A stretch of 64,000 bases of DNA from Pseudoxanthomonas suwonensis 11-1 (GTDB taxonomy: Bacteria > Pseudomonadota > Gammaproteobacteria > Xanthomonadales > Xanthomonadaceae), in the NCBI RefSeq assembly GCF_000185965.1, contig NC_014924.1:2914001-2978000 (forward strand). The letters are read 5' to 3'. Below the pieces are notes generated by a model that worked only from the letters and a program-made list of their open reading frames with translations, was not told where the DNA came from and searched no databases. The position numbers and the translations under genes are program-made. Positions 8,499 through 18,018 of the stretch are shown here, piece after piece; within the stretch, counting starts at the first letter, position 1, and the number at the start of each line of letters is the position of its first letter.

Positions 8499-9695
8499 TC
8501 AACCCAGCGCCTGGCCGGCGGCGTGGCCCGAGGCCCAGGCCCACTGGAAGTTGTAGCCACCCAGCCAGCCGGTCACGTCCAGGACCTCGCCGACGAAGTG
8601 CAGGCCCGGCACCTTGCGCGACTCCATCGTGCTGGAGGACACGCCGTTGGTATCCACGCCACCGAGCGTGACCTCGGCGGTGCGGTAGCCCTCGGTACCG
8701 CTGGCCACCAGCGGCCAGGCCGGCAGCACCTCGGCCGCCTTGCGCAGCTGCGGCACGTCGAGCTGGCGCATCGGCCGGTTCTGCAGCCACAGCTCGCACA
8801 GGCGCTGGGCGAAGCGCCGCGGCAGCACCTCGGACAGCACGGTCTTCAGCTCCGCGTCCGGGCGCGCCTTCTGCTGCGCCCGCAGCCACTCGCCCGCATC
8901 GCGACCGGGCAGCAGGTCCAGCAGCAGCTCGTCGCCGGGCTGCCAGTAGGAGGAGATCTGCAGGATCGCCGGACCGCTCACGCCACGGTGGGTGAACAGC
9001 ATGGCCTCGCGGAAGCTGCGGCCGTTGCAGCGCGCCTCCACCTCCAGCGCCACGCCGGAGAGGTCGGCCAGGCGTTCCTGGTGGCGGCCCGACAGGGTCA
9101 GCGGCACCAGGCCGGCGCGGGTGGGCAGCACCTCGTGGCCGAAGCGCCGCGCCAGCTCGTAGCCGAAGCCGGTGGCGCCCATGCTCGGGATCGACAGGCC
9201 GCCACTGGCGACCACCAGCGAAGGCGCGGCGAACCGGCCCTGGGTGGTGCGCAGCAGGAAGCCGCCGCCATCGGGCTGCTCCACCGCCTCGACCGTGCAG
9301 CTGGTGCGCAGCTCCACGCCGGCAGCCGCGCACTCGTCCAGCAGCATCTTCACGATGAGCTTGGAGGAGACGTCGCAGAACAGCTGCCCAGGAGCCTTCT
9401 CGTGGTAGGCGATGCGATGCTTCTCGACCAGGTCGATGAAGTGCCACGGCGTGTAGCGCGCCAGCGCCGACTTGCAGAAGTGCGGGTTGGCGGAGATGTA
9501 GTTGGCGGGCGTGGTGCCGGTATTGGTGAAGTTGCAGCGCCCGCCACCGGACATGAGGATCTTCTTGCCCGGCTTGTTGGCGTGCTCGACCACCAGCACG
9601 CGCAGCCCGCGCTGGCCGGCGGTGAGCGCGCACATCAGCCCGGCGGCGCCGGCGCCAATGACGATCGCGTCGTAGCGGACGGGTGCCTCGGCCAT
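8499..9695 (-). CDS. HI0933/YhiN-family FAD-dependent oxidoreductase
   Basis: 398-aa flavoprotein of the HI0933 (YhiN) family. It has the FAD-binding Rossmann motif VIGAGAAGLMCA at residues 12-23. The family signature KILMSGGGRCNFTN follows near residue 45, and the C-terminal FAD-binding segment GLHFVGEVLDVTGWLGGYN is present. Substrate is unknown. The start codon overlaps the yaeQ stop by one base (TGATG), so the two genes are translationally linked. Confidence 0.93.
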   Translation of the reverse strand: MAEAPVRYDAIVIGAGAAGLMCALTAGQRGLRVLVVEHANKPGKKILMSGGGRCNFTNTGTTPANYISANPHFCKSALARYTPWHFIDLVEKHRIAYHEKAPGQLFCDVSSKLIVKMLLDECAAAGVELRTSCTVEAVEQPDGGGFLLRTTQGRFAAPSLVVASGGLSIPSMGATGFGYELARRFGHEVLPTRAGLVPLTLSGRHQERLADLSGVALEVEARCNGRSFREAMLFTHRGVSGPAILQISSYWQPGDELLLDLLPGRDAGEWLRAQQKARPDAELKTVLSEVLPRRFAQRLCELWLQNRPMRQLDVPQLRKAAEVLPAWPLVASGTEGYRTAEVTLGGVDTNGVSSSTMESRKVPGLHFVGEVLDVTGWLGGYNFQWAWASGHAAGQALG

Positions 9696-10255
9696 CAGCC
9701 GCGCTTCGACTCCGGTGCCATCCGCGGCACCGGCTGCAGCACCGCCTCGGCGCCGCGCTCGTCCAGCACGCGCACCTCGCCGTCCTGCACCTGCACGTCC
9801 AGGCGCAGGCCGCGGGAGTACATGGCTACCAGCGGCTCCAGCTGCGCGGCCGGCAGGTCGAGCACGGTCAGGTTGCGATGGCGCGACAGCGCGCCTTCGT
9901 TGCGCTCCCACCACAGGTCGGCGGCGCGGCCGCCGTAGTTGAGCACCACCACCTGGGTGGAGCGGTTGCAGGCCTTGCGCACCCGCGACTCGTCCGGCTG
10001 GCCCAGCTCGATCCACAGGTCGATGTCGCCGGTGTAGTCGCGCAACCACAGGTCCGGGTCCTCGTCCGTACTCAGGCCGCGGCCGAACTCCAGCCGGTCC
10101 TGCGCGTACAGGGCGAAGGCCAGCACCCGCACCATCAGCCGCTCCTCGGTCTCGGACGGATGTTGGGCGAGGGTCAGCGAATGGGATGCGTAGTAGTGGC
10201 GATCCATGTCGCTGATCTGCAGGTCCACGCGGACCACGGTGGCCTTGAGCGCCAT
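9695..10255 (-). CDS. yaeQ: YaeQ family protein
   Basis: 186-aa protein matching YaeQ, a PD-(D/E)XK-like fold protein of unclear function. It starts MALKATVVRVDLQISDMDR and contains EFGRGLSTDEDPDLW and the IELGQPDESRVRKAC block. The start at 10255 is chosen over an upstream in-frame ATG because MALKATV is the standard N-terminus. It is first in a two-gene unit with the HI0933-type flavoprotein. Confidence 0.9.
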   Translation of the reverse strand: MALKATVVRVDLQISDMDRHYYASHSLTLAQHPSETEERLMVRVLAFALYAQDRLEFGRGLSTDEDPDLWLRDYTGDIDLWIELGQPDESRVRKACNRSTQVVVLNYGGRAADLWWERNEGALSRHRNLTVLDLPAAQLEPLVAMYSRGLRLDVQVQDGEVRVLDERGAEAVLQPVPRMAPESKRG

Positions 10256-10372
10256 GGGATATGCCTCCGGTGCGGCGACGGGGCTGTGCCGCGGGAGGCG
10301 CATGATACGCGCCCCGGGGTATCCTTCCCGCACCGCGCCGGCGGTTCCGGCACGCAACAGAAGCTTTCGACG

Positions 10373-10618
10373 ATGACCGATACGCCCCCCGACCGCCTCG
10401 CCCTGGATCCGCGCAGCCCCTTCTACGACGCCGCCATGCTCGACCGTGGCGTGGGCGTGCGCTTCAACGGCCAGGAACGCGACAACGTCGAGGAGTACTC
10501 GGTCAGCGAGGGCTGGATCCGGGTCCAGGTCGGCCGCTCGCGCGACCGCCGCGGCAACCCGATGACGATCAAGGTCAAGGGGACGGTCGAGCCCTACTTC
10601 CTCGTCGCGAAGGAATAA
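10373..10618 (+). CDS. DUF3297 family protein
   Basis: 81-aa soluble protein whose whole length matches DUF3297. The segments LDPRSPFYDAAMLDRGVGVR and VKGTVEPYF are characteristic. Function is unknown. It begins 118 bp from the divergent yaeQ start, so the two share a promoter region, and it converges with the gene ending at 10686. Confidence 0.88.
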   Translation: MTDTPPDRLALDPRSPFYDAAMLDRGVGVRFNGQERDNVEEYSVSEGWIRVQVGRSRDRRGNPMTIKVKGTVEPYFLVAKE

Positions 10619-10685
10619 GCGGGCTTCCCGCCGCCCACGCGGCGGGCTGGGCCGCCGGCCCCGGCTTCTCCCGACCGCGAAGGTC

Positions 10686-11633
10686 CTAACCGCGGCAGTC
10701 CTGCAGCTTCTGCCGCGCGTACCACAGCGCGCGACGCGCCTGGTTCCAGGCCGTGTCGGCGGTGGACGGCAGCTGGTGCTTCGCGCGCACCGGGTCCGCT
10801 CCCTTGGCCAGGGCGTGCTCCACCGCCTGCAGCTGCGCCAGCGCCTCGCGCACCGGTTCCATCAACTTCTCCAGCCGCTCGCGCGGGCAGCGGCCGTGCC
10901 CGCGTTCCAGCTCGGCCACCTGCCCGCGCAGGGCGCGGCTGGCGCTGCCATCCAACCCGGGTGCCGGCTCGTCGCTGACCGGCGCCGCCTTCCAGGCATC
11001 GCCGGTAGCCTCGCTGCCCAGGTCCGAGGGACGTTCGTGGCGGGCCGGGTTGAACGCCACCTGCGGCGGCGGCCGCGCCTCGGCGTGCTGGATGTCCTTG
11101 CCCATCAGGAACTCGGCGACCTTCTTCTGGCCGCGGGCGATCGACTGCGCCGCCACGTCGCCGACGCTGCCGTCGCTGATCCAGTCGCCTTCGAAGCGGG
11201 TCCCGCGGTAGTCCACCGGGTTGTGCGGATCCAGCGCCCGCTCGCCCTTGCCAGGCACCGGCGTGGTCGCGACCACGCCGTCGGGCACCAGCACCCGCCC
11301 CTCGGCGTCGTACAGCAACGGACCGCGTGCGGCAGGCACCGCGGGCGTGGTCGCCGGACCAGGGCCGACGGGGCTTGCCGCTGGCGTCAGCGATCCGCGC
11401 GATGCGGGAGCCTGCGCGACCTCCCGGTCGGCCGGGACCGTCGGCAACCGCGGGACCACGGCCTGGCCCGGCCGCAGCGTGAACCTCACCTCCAGCCGCC
11501 CATCCTCCGTGGCGGGTTCCGGATCCGTGGCCGGGGCACGCAGCAGCAGGACCGCGAACAGCAGCAGCACCGCCACGGTCAGCAGCGCGGATACGGCGTG
11601 GGCCAGGAACTGCCTGTCGAGGGGATGGCGCAA
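10686..11633 (-). CDS. Hypothetical single-pass membrane protein
   Basis: 315-aa protein with one N-terminal transmembrane helix (ALLTVAVLLLFAVLLL). A Pro/Ala-rich, probably periplasmic linker follows, then a charged C-terminal region with predicted helices (VREALAQLQAVEHALAKG). The two C-terminal-half cysteines could form a disulfide. No family recognised. It is divergent from the PAS kinase at 11797. Confidence 0.6.
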   Translation of the reverse strand: MRHPLDRQFLAHAVSALLTVAVLLLFAVLLLRAPATDPEPATEDGRLEVRFTLRPGQAVVPRLPTVPADREVAQAPASRGSLTPAASPVGPGPATTPAVPAARGPLLYDAEGRVLVPDGVVATTPVPGKGERALDPHNPVDYRGTRFEGDWISDGSVGDVAAQSIARGQKKVAEFLMGKDIQHAEARPPPQVAFNPARHERPSDLGSEATGDAWKAAPVSDEPAPGLDGSASRALRGQVAELERGHGRCPRERLEKLMEPVREALAQLQAVEHALAKGADPVRAKHQLPSTADTAWNQARRALWYARQKLQDCRG

Positions 11634-11796
11634 GCCGGCGGGAGGGAAACGGGGGACTCCAGCAGACCGCGTCCGGGGCCCCGCGGTTCCCGGCCACGGC
11701 CGCCCGGACCGCCGCCGGTCGGGTGGCCGCCGGCGTGATCACCGCGCCCACACCGGATGTGCCAGCATCGCCGCGTCTCCCCCGCCAGCGCCACGC

Positions 11797-14205
11797 ATGA
11801 CGCCTTCCCAGAACCTCGTCCCCGGCACCGAGTTCCTGCGGGACGGCGGCTACTCGGCCCGGCGGGTGGCGGAGCACGACTGGTCGACGCACCCCCTGGG
11901 TCCGCCTGCGGGCTGGCCGACCGAACTCAAGACCTCGCTGTCGATGATGTTCGGCTCGCGCTTCGCCATGTGCCTGGGCTGGGGCCCGGACCTGCTGCTG
12001 TTCTACAACGACGCCTACCTGCCGGTGCTCGGGGTGAAGGAGCCGACCGCGCTCGGCCGGCCGCTGGCCGAGGTCTGGTACGAGCTGTGGGAGGACGTGC
12101 GCGCGATGGCCGAGTCGGCCATGTCCGGCACCGCCACCTGGGTGGAGGACATGTACCTGCGCTTGGAGCGCAAGGGCGTGGCCGAGGACACCTGGTGGAC
12201 CTTCACCTACAGCCCGGTGCGCCAGGCCGACGGCAAGGTCGTGGCGATGCTCGCCATCACCCACGAGACCACCCGCCGGGTCGTGACCGAGCGCCGCCTG
12301 GCCGACGAGCGCGCGCGCCTGGCGCGGATCTTCGACCAGGCCCCGGCGTTCATGGCGATGCTGCGCGGGCCGGAGCACCGCTTCGAGTTCGCCAACGCCG
12401 CCTACCTGCGCCTGGTCGGTCGCGACGACCTGGTCGGGAAGCCGGTGGCCGAGGCGCTGCCGGAAGTGGTGCGCCAGGGCTGGATGCCCGTGCTGGACGA
12501 GGTCCTCGCCAGTGGACGCGCGCACGTGGAGAACGACGCGCGCTACACCGCCGAGCCCGAGGGCGGCACGCCGCAGACGCATTACCTGGACTTCGTGTTC
12601 CATCCCTTCACCGACCAGGACGGCAGCGTCGGCGGCATCGTCGTGGTCGGCATGGACAACACCGAGCGCACCCGCAACGAGAAGGCGCTGCGCGAGCGCG
12701 AGTCGGAGCTGGAGGCGCTCAACAGCGACCTGGAACGGCGGGTGGCCGAGCAGGCCCGGGAGCGCTCGCTCAACTGGCAGGTCACCCCGGACATGCTCGG
12801 CGTGCTCAACCGCGACGGCATCCTCGAGCGCAGCAACCCGGCCTGGGAGCGCGTGCTGGGCTGGACCCGGGAGGAGCTGGCGCTGATGCCGATACGCGCC
12901 CTGCTGCATCCCGACGACCGCGAGTCCGCCGCCGCCGCCCGCGAGCGCCTGCATGCCGGCGAGCCCCTGCTGGGTTTCGAGTGCCGCATGCGCACCAGGG
13001 ACGGCGGCTACCGCACCCTTTCATGGGTGGCCACGCCGCAGGAAGGCAGGTTCTACTGCAGCGCGCGCGACGTCACCGCCCATCGCATGGCGGTGGCGGC
13101 GCTGGCCGAATCGCAGGCGCAGCTGCGCAACCTGTTCGAGACCAGCTTCCAGCTGCAGGTCATGTGCGCGCTGGACGGCACCCTGCTGGATGCCAACGAG
13201 ACCGCGCTGGCGATGATCGGCGCGCGCCGCGGGGAGGTGGTCGGCCGCCCGTTCTGGGACACGCCCTGGTTCAGCGGGACTCCGGGCATGCCGGAGCGGA
13301 TCCGCGCGGGCGTGCTGCGCGCCGCCGCCGGCGAGCTGGTGCACGACGAGCTGGAGGTCGACCTGCCTGGTGGCCACCGCGTGCTGGAGCTGTCGCTGCG
13401 CCCGTTCCATGGCGCCGACGGCCGCATCACCGGCGTGGTCCAGGAAGCGATCGACATCACCCAGCGGCGCACCGCCGAGGAGGCGCTGCGCCAGTCGCAG
13501 AAGCTGGAGGCGATGGGCCAGCTCACCGGCGGCGTGGCCCACGACTTCAACAACCTGCTGGCGCCGATCATGGCCGCGCTGGACCTGGCCGCCGATCCCC
13601 AGGCCAACCCCGAGCGCCGCGCCCGCACCGTGGCGGTGGCGCAGCAGTCCGCCGAGCGCGCGGCGATGCTGGTGCAGCGCCTGCTGGCGTTCGCGCGCAA
13701 GCAGCCGCTGCAGACCGTCGAGGTGGACGTGCCGGCGCTGCTGGAAGGCATCGGCGGACTGATGCGCTCCAGCTTCGATCCGCGGATCCGGGTCGAGGTC
13801 GATGCCGACCCGGGCACGCCCCCGGCGGTGGGCGACCGCAACCAGCTGGAGATGGCCCTGCTCAACCTCGGCGTGAATGCACGCGACGCCATGTCCGAGG
13901 GCGGCACCCTGACCCTGGCCTCGCGCGGCGCCGAGATCGTGGACGGGATCGCCAGCAGCACGTTGCGCCCGGGGCAGTACGCGGTGATCACCGTCGCCGA
14001 CACCGGCGTGGGCATGGACGCGGCCACCCGCGAGCGCGCGATCGAGCCGTTCTTCTCCACCAAGGGCATCGGCAAGGGCACCGGGCTGGGGCTGTCCATG
14101 GCCCATGGCCTGGCGCTGCAGCTTGGAGGCTGCCTTCACATCGACAGTGCCCCGGGTGAAGGCACCATGATCGAATTGTGGCTGCCGGCCGCCAGCCGGC
14201 CCTGA
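11797..14205 (+). CDS. Multi-PAS sensor histidine kinase
   Basis: 802-aa soluble kinase with no transmembrane segment. Four PAS-like domains occupy roughly residues 40-560; one opens with DQAPAFMAMLRGPEHRFEFA and another with FETSFQLQVMCALDG. The HisKA domain carries H582 in GGVAHDFNNLLAP. The HATPase domain has NLGVNARDAM, DTGVGMD and GTGLGLSM. It ends 17 bp before a stand-alone receiver gene, the likely phospho-partner. The start at 11797 follows the divergent intergenic region; the longer frame from 11221 overlaps the upstream gene and is not believed. Confidence 0.92.
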   Translation: MTPSQNLVPGTEFLRDGGYSARRVAEHDWSTHPLGPPAGWPTELKTSLSMMFGSRFAMCLGWGPDLLLFYNDAYLPVLGVKEPTALGRPLAEVWYELWEDVRAMAESAMSGTATWVEDMYLRLERKGVAEDTWWTFTYSPVRQADGKVVAMLAITHETTRRVVTERRLADERARLARIFDQAPAFMAMLRGPEHRFEFANAAYLRLVGRDDLVGKPVAEALPEVVRQGWMPVLDEVLASGRAHVENDARYTAEPEGGTPQTHYLDFVFHPFTDQDGSVGGIVVVGMDNTERTRNEKALRERESELEALNSDLERRVAEQARERSLNWQVTPDMLGVLNRDGILERSNPAWERVLGWTREELALMPIRALLHPDDRESAAAARERLHAGEPLLGFECRMRTRDGGYRTLSWVATPQEGRFYCSARDVTAHRMAVAALAESQAQLRNLFETSFQLQVMCALDGTLLDANETALAMIGARRGEVVGRPFWDTPWFSGTPGMPERIRAGVLRAAAGELVHDELEVDLPGGHRVLELSLRPFHGADGRITGVVQEAIDITQRRTAEEALRQSQKLEAMGQLTGGVAHDFNNLLAPIMAALDLAADPQANPERRARTVAVAQQSAERAAMLVQRLLAFARKQPLQTVEVDVPALLEGIGGLMRSSFDPRIRVEVDADPGTPPAVGDRNQLEMALLNLGVNARDAMSEGGTLTLASRGAEIVDGIASSTLRPGQYAVITVADTGVGMDAATRERAIEPFFSTKGIGKGTGLGLSMAHGLALQLGGCLHIDSAPGEGTMIELWLPAASRP

Positions 14206-14222
14206 TCCGACCGGAGAACCCC

Positions 14223-14624
14223 GTGGCAAGTGTTGCACCCCCGTCCCAGCCCCGTATCGCCCTGGTCGTCGACGACGAACCGGGCGTGCGCATGTGTACC
14301 GCCGACGTCCTGCTGGACATGGGTTACGAGGTGGTGGAGGCCGGCTCGGCCGAGGAAGCCCTGGCGGAACTGGACCGCGGGCTGCATCCCAGCCTGCTGG
14401 TGACCGACCACCTGATGCCGGGCATGTCCGGCGCCAACCTCGCCCGCGAGGTCATTACACGCGACCCGGGCACCGCGGTGATCGTGGTTTCCGGCTACAC
14501 CAATGTCGAGCTGGACCCGGCACTGGTGCGCCTGTCAAAGCCGTTCCGGCTCAATGACCTGCGGGAGTGCGTGGTCGCCGCTACCGCGGCGCGGGATTCG
14601 GGATTCGTGATTCGTGATTCGTGA
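14223..14624 (+). CDS. Stand-alone receiver (response regulator)
   Basis: 133-aa single receiver domain starting at a GTG preceded by GGAGA. The acidic pocket is DDE at 17-19, the phospho-acceptor is D62 in LLVTDHLMPG, and the conserved lysine is in LSKPFR. No output domain is present, so it probably relays phosphate or acts by protein contact. It belongs with the PAS kinase just upstream. The last ten residues (RDSGFVIRDS) and the stop codon are read from the 7-bp repeat array that begins at 14595. Confidence 0.88.
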   Translation: MASVAPPSQPRIALVVDDEPGVRMCTADVLLDMGYEVVEAGSAEEALAELDRGLHPSLLVTDHLMPGMSGANLAREVITRDPGTAVIVVSGYTNVELDPALVRLSKPFRLNDLRECVVAATAARDSGFVIRDS

Positions 14625-14697
14625 TTCGTGATTCGTGATTCGGGATTCGGGATTCGGGATTCGGGATTCGGGATTCGGGATTCGGGATTGGGGATTA
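14595..14697. repeat. Heptanucleotide array (GATTCGG/GATTCGT)n
   Basis: Fourteen uninterrupted 7-bp units plus a partial unit: first GATTCGG, then GATTCGT five times, then GATTCGG seven times and GATTGGG. Two more units occur at 14724-14737. It starts inside the receiver gene. There are no spacers, so it is not a CRISPR array. A second array of the same kind is at 32986-33097. Confidence 0.95.
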
Positions 14698-14806
14698 CCG
14701 GACGTTCGTCCGTTGAAAGCCGGGATTGGTGATTGGGGACGGTCGGCGTTGTCGGGGCGATTCGTTTTTCACGGCTGCCGACTGGCTGGATTACGCCGGC
14801 ACCGGG

Positions 14807-14912
14807 CGTAGCCCGGATAAGGCCGAAGGCCGCATCCGGGGATGGGCGCCAATCACGTCTTCGCGTGACCGGGATTCCCGGCCCCGGGTGCGCTTCGCTT
14901 ACCCGGGCTACG
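14807..14912. repeat. Inverted pair of GTAG-type REP elements
   Basis: Two REP-like hairpins face each other (a BIME-like arrangement). The first, at 14807-14841, begins GTAGCCCGGATAAGGCCGAA and ends CATCCGGGG. The second, at 14882-14912, is the reverse form CCCCGGGTGCGCTTCGC...GGGCTAC. The foot GTAG is the hallmark of REPs mobilised by RAYT proteins. The remainder of 14700-15018 shows no gene. Confidence 0.85.
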
Positions 14913-15018
14913 CAGGTCACGACCGGTAGCGCCTGCAGAGCCGCGTGCAGCGGGCCCGGGGGCCAAAACGAAAGCGGCCGGCGCAAGGCCGGCCGCATGG
15001 GTTTGGAGCGGTAAAGGC

Positions 15019-16221
15019 TCAGCCGGCCAGGTCGACCACGTCGAACTCGGCGACCGGGTCGACGTCGGCGTCATAGTCCACGTCGTCGCGCTCGAAGCCG
15101 AACAGGCTCAGGAAGTCGTGCTTGTAGGTGGCGTAGTCGGTGACCTGGAACAGGTTCTCGTTGGTCACGGTCGGCCACAGGTCGCGGCAGGCCTGCTGCA
15201 CGTCGTCGCGCAGCTCGCGGTCGTCCAGGCGCAGGCGGTTGGACTCGTCGGGCGGCGGCGGGTTGTCGCTGTACAGGTGCTCGCGGAAGGTGCGCTCGAG
15301 CTGCTCGATCGGGCCCTCGTGCAGGCCCTTCTCCTTCATGATCCGGTAGACGATGGCGATGTACAGCGGCATCACCGGGATCGCGGCGCTGGCCTGGGTC
15401 ACCACCGACTTGAGCACGGCCACGTTCGCCGAGCCGCCCGTGGGTTTGAGCTTCGCATCGATGGCGTGCGCGGCGCGGTCCAGGTCTTCCTTGGCCTTGC
15501 CCAGGGCGCCATGCCAGTAGATCGGCCAGGTGATCTCGGTGCCGATGTAGCTGAAGGCCACCGTCTTCGCGTCCGGGGCCAGCACGCCGGCCTTCGAGAG
15601 CGCGTCGATCCACAGCTCCCAGTCTTCGCCACCCATCACCCGGATGGTGTCGGCGATTTCCTGCTCGGTGGCCGGCTCGACCGTGGCCTCGATCACCTGG
15701 TCGCGGTTGGTGTCGACCGCGGTGGCCTTGTAGGCCTGGCCGATAGGCTTGAGCGCGGAGCGCTTGAGCTCGCCGGTATCCGGCAGACGGCGCACCGGCG
15801 AGGCCAGCGAGTACACGACCAGGTCGATCGGGCCGCCCATCTCGCCGATCAGCTCGATGGCCTTGGCGCGGACCTCGTCGGAGAAGGCGTCGCCGTTGAT
15901 CGAGCGGCTCCACAGGCCGGCGGCCTTGGCTTGGCGGTCGAACTCGGCCGAGTTGTACCAGCCCGGGTTGCCCGGCTTCTTCTCGGTGCCCGGCTTCTCG
16001 AAGAACACGCCGAGGGTATCGGCGCCGTAGCCGAAGGCGGCGGTGATGCGCGCGGCCAGGCCGTAGCCGGTGGAGGCGCCGATCACCAGCACCCGCTTCG
16101 GACCGCCCTCGTGCCTGCCCTGGGACTGCACGTAGCGGATCTGGTCCTGCACGTTCTTCGCGCACCCTTCCGGGTGGGCGGTGGTGCAGATGAAGCCTCG
16201 GACTTTGGGATGGATGACCAC
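15019..16221 (-). CDS. fabV: Trans-2-enoyl-ACP/CoA reductase FabV
   Basis: 400-aa FabV, the final reductase of fatty acid elongation in Xanthomonas and relatives and an isozyme insensitive to triclosan in characterised cases. Visible motifs: N-terminal [19 protein letters not shown](P)H loop [15 protein letters not shown] at about 45-59, and the Y-x8-K catalytic pair in [10 protein letters not shown] near residues 235-244. The GTG at 16221 gives the expected N-terminus [10 protein letters not shown] and the usual length; the frame extends to 16284 without family support. Single gene with its own promoter region. Confidence 0.95.
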   Translation of the reverse strand: MVIHPKVRGFICTTAHPEGCAKNVQDQIRYVQSQGRHEGGPKRVLVIGASTGYGLAARITAAFGYGADTLGVFFEKPGTEKKPGNPGWYNSAEFDRQAKAAGLWSRSINGDAFSDEVRAKAIELIGEMGGPIDLVVYSLASPVRRLPDTGELKRSALKPIGQAYKATAVDTNRDQVIEATVEPATEQEIADTIRVMGGEDWELWIDALSKAGVLAPDAKTVAFSYIGTEITWPIYWHGALGKAKEDLDRAAHAIDAKLKPTGGSANVAVLKSVVTQASAAIPVMPLYIAIVYRIMKEKGLHEGPIEQLERTFREHLYSDNPPPPDESNRLRLDDRELRDDVQQACRDLWPTVTNENLFQVTDYATYKHDFLSLFGFERDDVDYDADVDPVAEFDVVDLAG

Positions 16222-16365
16222 GCGGACTCTCTCTGAAGCGGACAAGGACGCAGGCGCGCACGGGCGCGCCGGCGGAAGCGCCACAGTCTAAGTGGTCCGG
16301 CCGGAAAACGGCCCTTCAGGGGCGTATGGAACGCGGCCGCCAGCGGCGGGCCGCCGGCGAGGCGC

Positions 16366-17604
16366 TCAGGCCGCGGGGCAGCAGGCCTCGGCCCGCAGGC
16401 GGCGGGCGCGGGTCCGCGCGGCCCACCAGTACAGGCCCAGGCCGGCCACCGCGGGGATGGCACCGACCGGGCCGGTCGAGGTCCAGCCGAAGCCGGCGCT
16501 GATCGCCATGCCGCCGAGCAGCGGGCCCAGGGCATTGGCGGCGTTGAACGCGGCGTGGTGCGAGGCCGCGGCCAGGGTCTGGGCACCGCCGGCCACGTCC
16601 ATCAAGTGCGACTGCAGGATCGGGCCCAGCGCACCCATCGCGCCGATGCACACCGTGGCCAGCAGCAGGCTCCACGGTGCCTGCGCCGCCAGCGGGAACA
16701 GCAGCAGCATCACCAGCGCCCAGCACAGGACCACCGGGACCGCGCGGAAACGCAGGCGGTCGAACAGCCAGCCGCCGACCATGTTGCCGATAAGGCCACC
16801 AAGGCCGAATCCGGCCACGCCCACCGGGATCCAGGCCGGAGCCACCCCGGTGACCTCGACCATGGTCGGCGCCAGGTAGCTGAACACGCTGAACATGCCG
16901 GCGAAGCCGATCGCGCCGATCAGCAGGCCCTGCCACACCGGCAGCCGGTTGAAGGCGCGCAGCTCGTCCATCACCCGGGTGCGCGGCGCCTTGCCATTGG
17001 CCGGCAGGTACAGCGCCAGCAGCAGTACGGTCACCAGCGAGACCACCGAAACCATGGCGTAGGTCCAGCGCCAGCTGGCCAGCTGGCCCATCCAGGTCGC
17101 CAGCGGGGTGCCGAGCAGGATCGCCAGGGTCAGGCCCAGCATGCTCAGGCTTACCGCGCGGCCGCGTGCCTCCGGCGGGGTGATCGCCACCGCAGTCAGC
17201 GCCGCCACGCCGAAGTAGGCGCCATGCGGCAGGCCGGCGATGAAGCGGAACAGCATCAGGCTCATGTAGTCCGGGCCCAGCGCGGTGGCCAGGTTGCCGG
17301 CGGCGTAGAACGCCATCAGCGCCAGTAGCAGGGCCTTGCGGCTCAGGCGCCCACCCAGGATCGCCAGCAGCGGCGCACCGACCACCACGCCCATCGCGTA
17401 GGCACTGATCAGGTGGCCGACCTGCGGCTCGCTGACCCCCAGCTCGGCCACGATGTTGGGCATCAGGCCCATGCTGGCGAACTCGCTGGTGCCGATCGCG
17501 AAGCCGCCCAGGCTCAGGCCGGTCAGGATCAGGGCGCGCTGGCGCGCAGGCACGGCCAGCGCCGGGGCGCCCGCGGGGGCGTCGGGGATCAGGGGAGCAG
17601 ACAT
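16366..17604 (-). CDS. MFS transporter, DHA1 (AraJ/YdhP-like) family
   Basis: 412-aa major facilitator with 12 predicted helices. The first helix region contains GGFAIGTSEFASMGLMPN, typical of AraJ/YdhP-type sugar or drug efflux transporters. The loop 2-3 motif GGRLSRKALL and an R in RFIAGLPHGAYFG in helix 4 are as expected. Substrate is unknown. The start MSAPLIPDAP at 17604 is preferred over an ATG six codons upstream. Confidence 0.88.
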   Translation of the reverse strand: MSAPLIPDAPAGAPALAVPARQRALILTGLSLGGFAIGTSEFASMGLMPNIVAELGVSEPQVGHLISAYAMGVVVGAPLLAILGGRLSRKALLLALMAFYAAGNLATALGPDYMSLMLFRFIAGLPHGAYFGVAALTAVAITPPEARGRAVSLSMLGLTLAILLGTPLATWMGQLASWRWTYAMVSVVSLVTVLLLALYLPANGKAPRTRVMDELRAFNRLPVWQGLLIGAIGFAGMFSVFSYLAPTMVEVTGVAPAWIPVGVAGFGLGGLIGNMVGGWLFDRLRFRAVPVVLCWALVMLLLFPLAAQAPWSLLLATVCIGAMGALGPILQSHLMDVAGGAQTLAAASHHAAFNAANALGPLLGGMAISAGFGWTSTGPVGAIPAVAGLGLYWWAARTRARRLRAEACCPAA

Positions 17605-17811
17605 GCGCCCATTATGCTGCATTGCACAACGAGGCGCAGCTGGGCGGAGTGCGTGGAGCGGCTCCTGAAGGGCCTCTATTCAGGAACAAGCGTCCCCTGC
17701 CCGGGAACTGCGGCCCGGCCCCGCCCGGGCTTGACCCCGATCAATGCCGCCACGGCGGCGGCGGCCGAGGATCGACCCATGGCGGCAGGCCGCCGCCAGT
17801 GGAGAAGCGGG

Positions 17812-18000
17812 ATGGATATTTCCTTCATGGGCCTGGGCCACGTGCTCCTGCTGTTCGCCCTGCCGGCGGCACTGGCCGGCGTCGGCAGACTGGTCTCGCC
17901 GGGGCACCGCGGCTTCGAGCCGGGCTGGTGCGGGGTGCTGTTCATCGCCCTGTGCGCGGCGATCGCGGCGCAGGCGGTGCTGGCGCGGGTCGCGGTCTAG
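17812..18000 (+). CDS. Small two-helix membrane protein
   Basis: 62-aa protein, nearly all of it two hydrophobic helices (GHVLLLFALPAALAGVG and CGVLFIALCAAIAAQAVLA) joined by a short basic loop. GGAGAAG lies upstream of the ATG. No family recognised. It converges with the DNA glycosylase gene, with 18 bp between the stops. Confidence 0.55.
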   Translation: MDISFMGLGHVLLLFALPAALAGVGRLVSPGHRGFEPGWCGVLFIALCAAIAAQAVLARVAV

Positions 18001-18018
18001 CCACACCCGGCTACAGCC

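Noticed and set aside
10594-12954. 786-codon minus-strand frame over the gene at 10686 and the PAS kinase
   Set aside because: The opposite or alternative frames encode recognisable domains; this one is Arg/Ala/Gly-rich and spans unrelated genes on both strands.
14595-14737. Heptamer array as a CRISPR array
   Set aside because: Units are 7 bp, contiguous and without spacers; there are no cas genes in the window.
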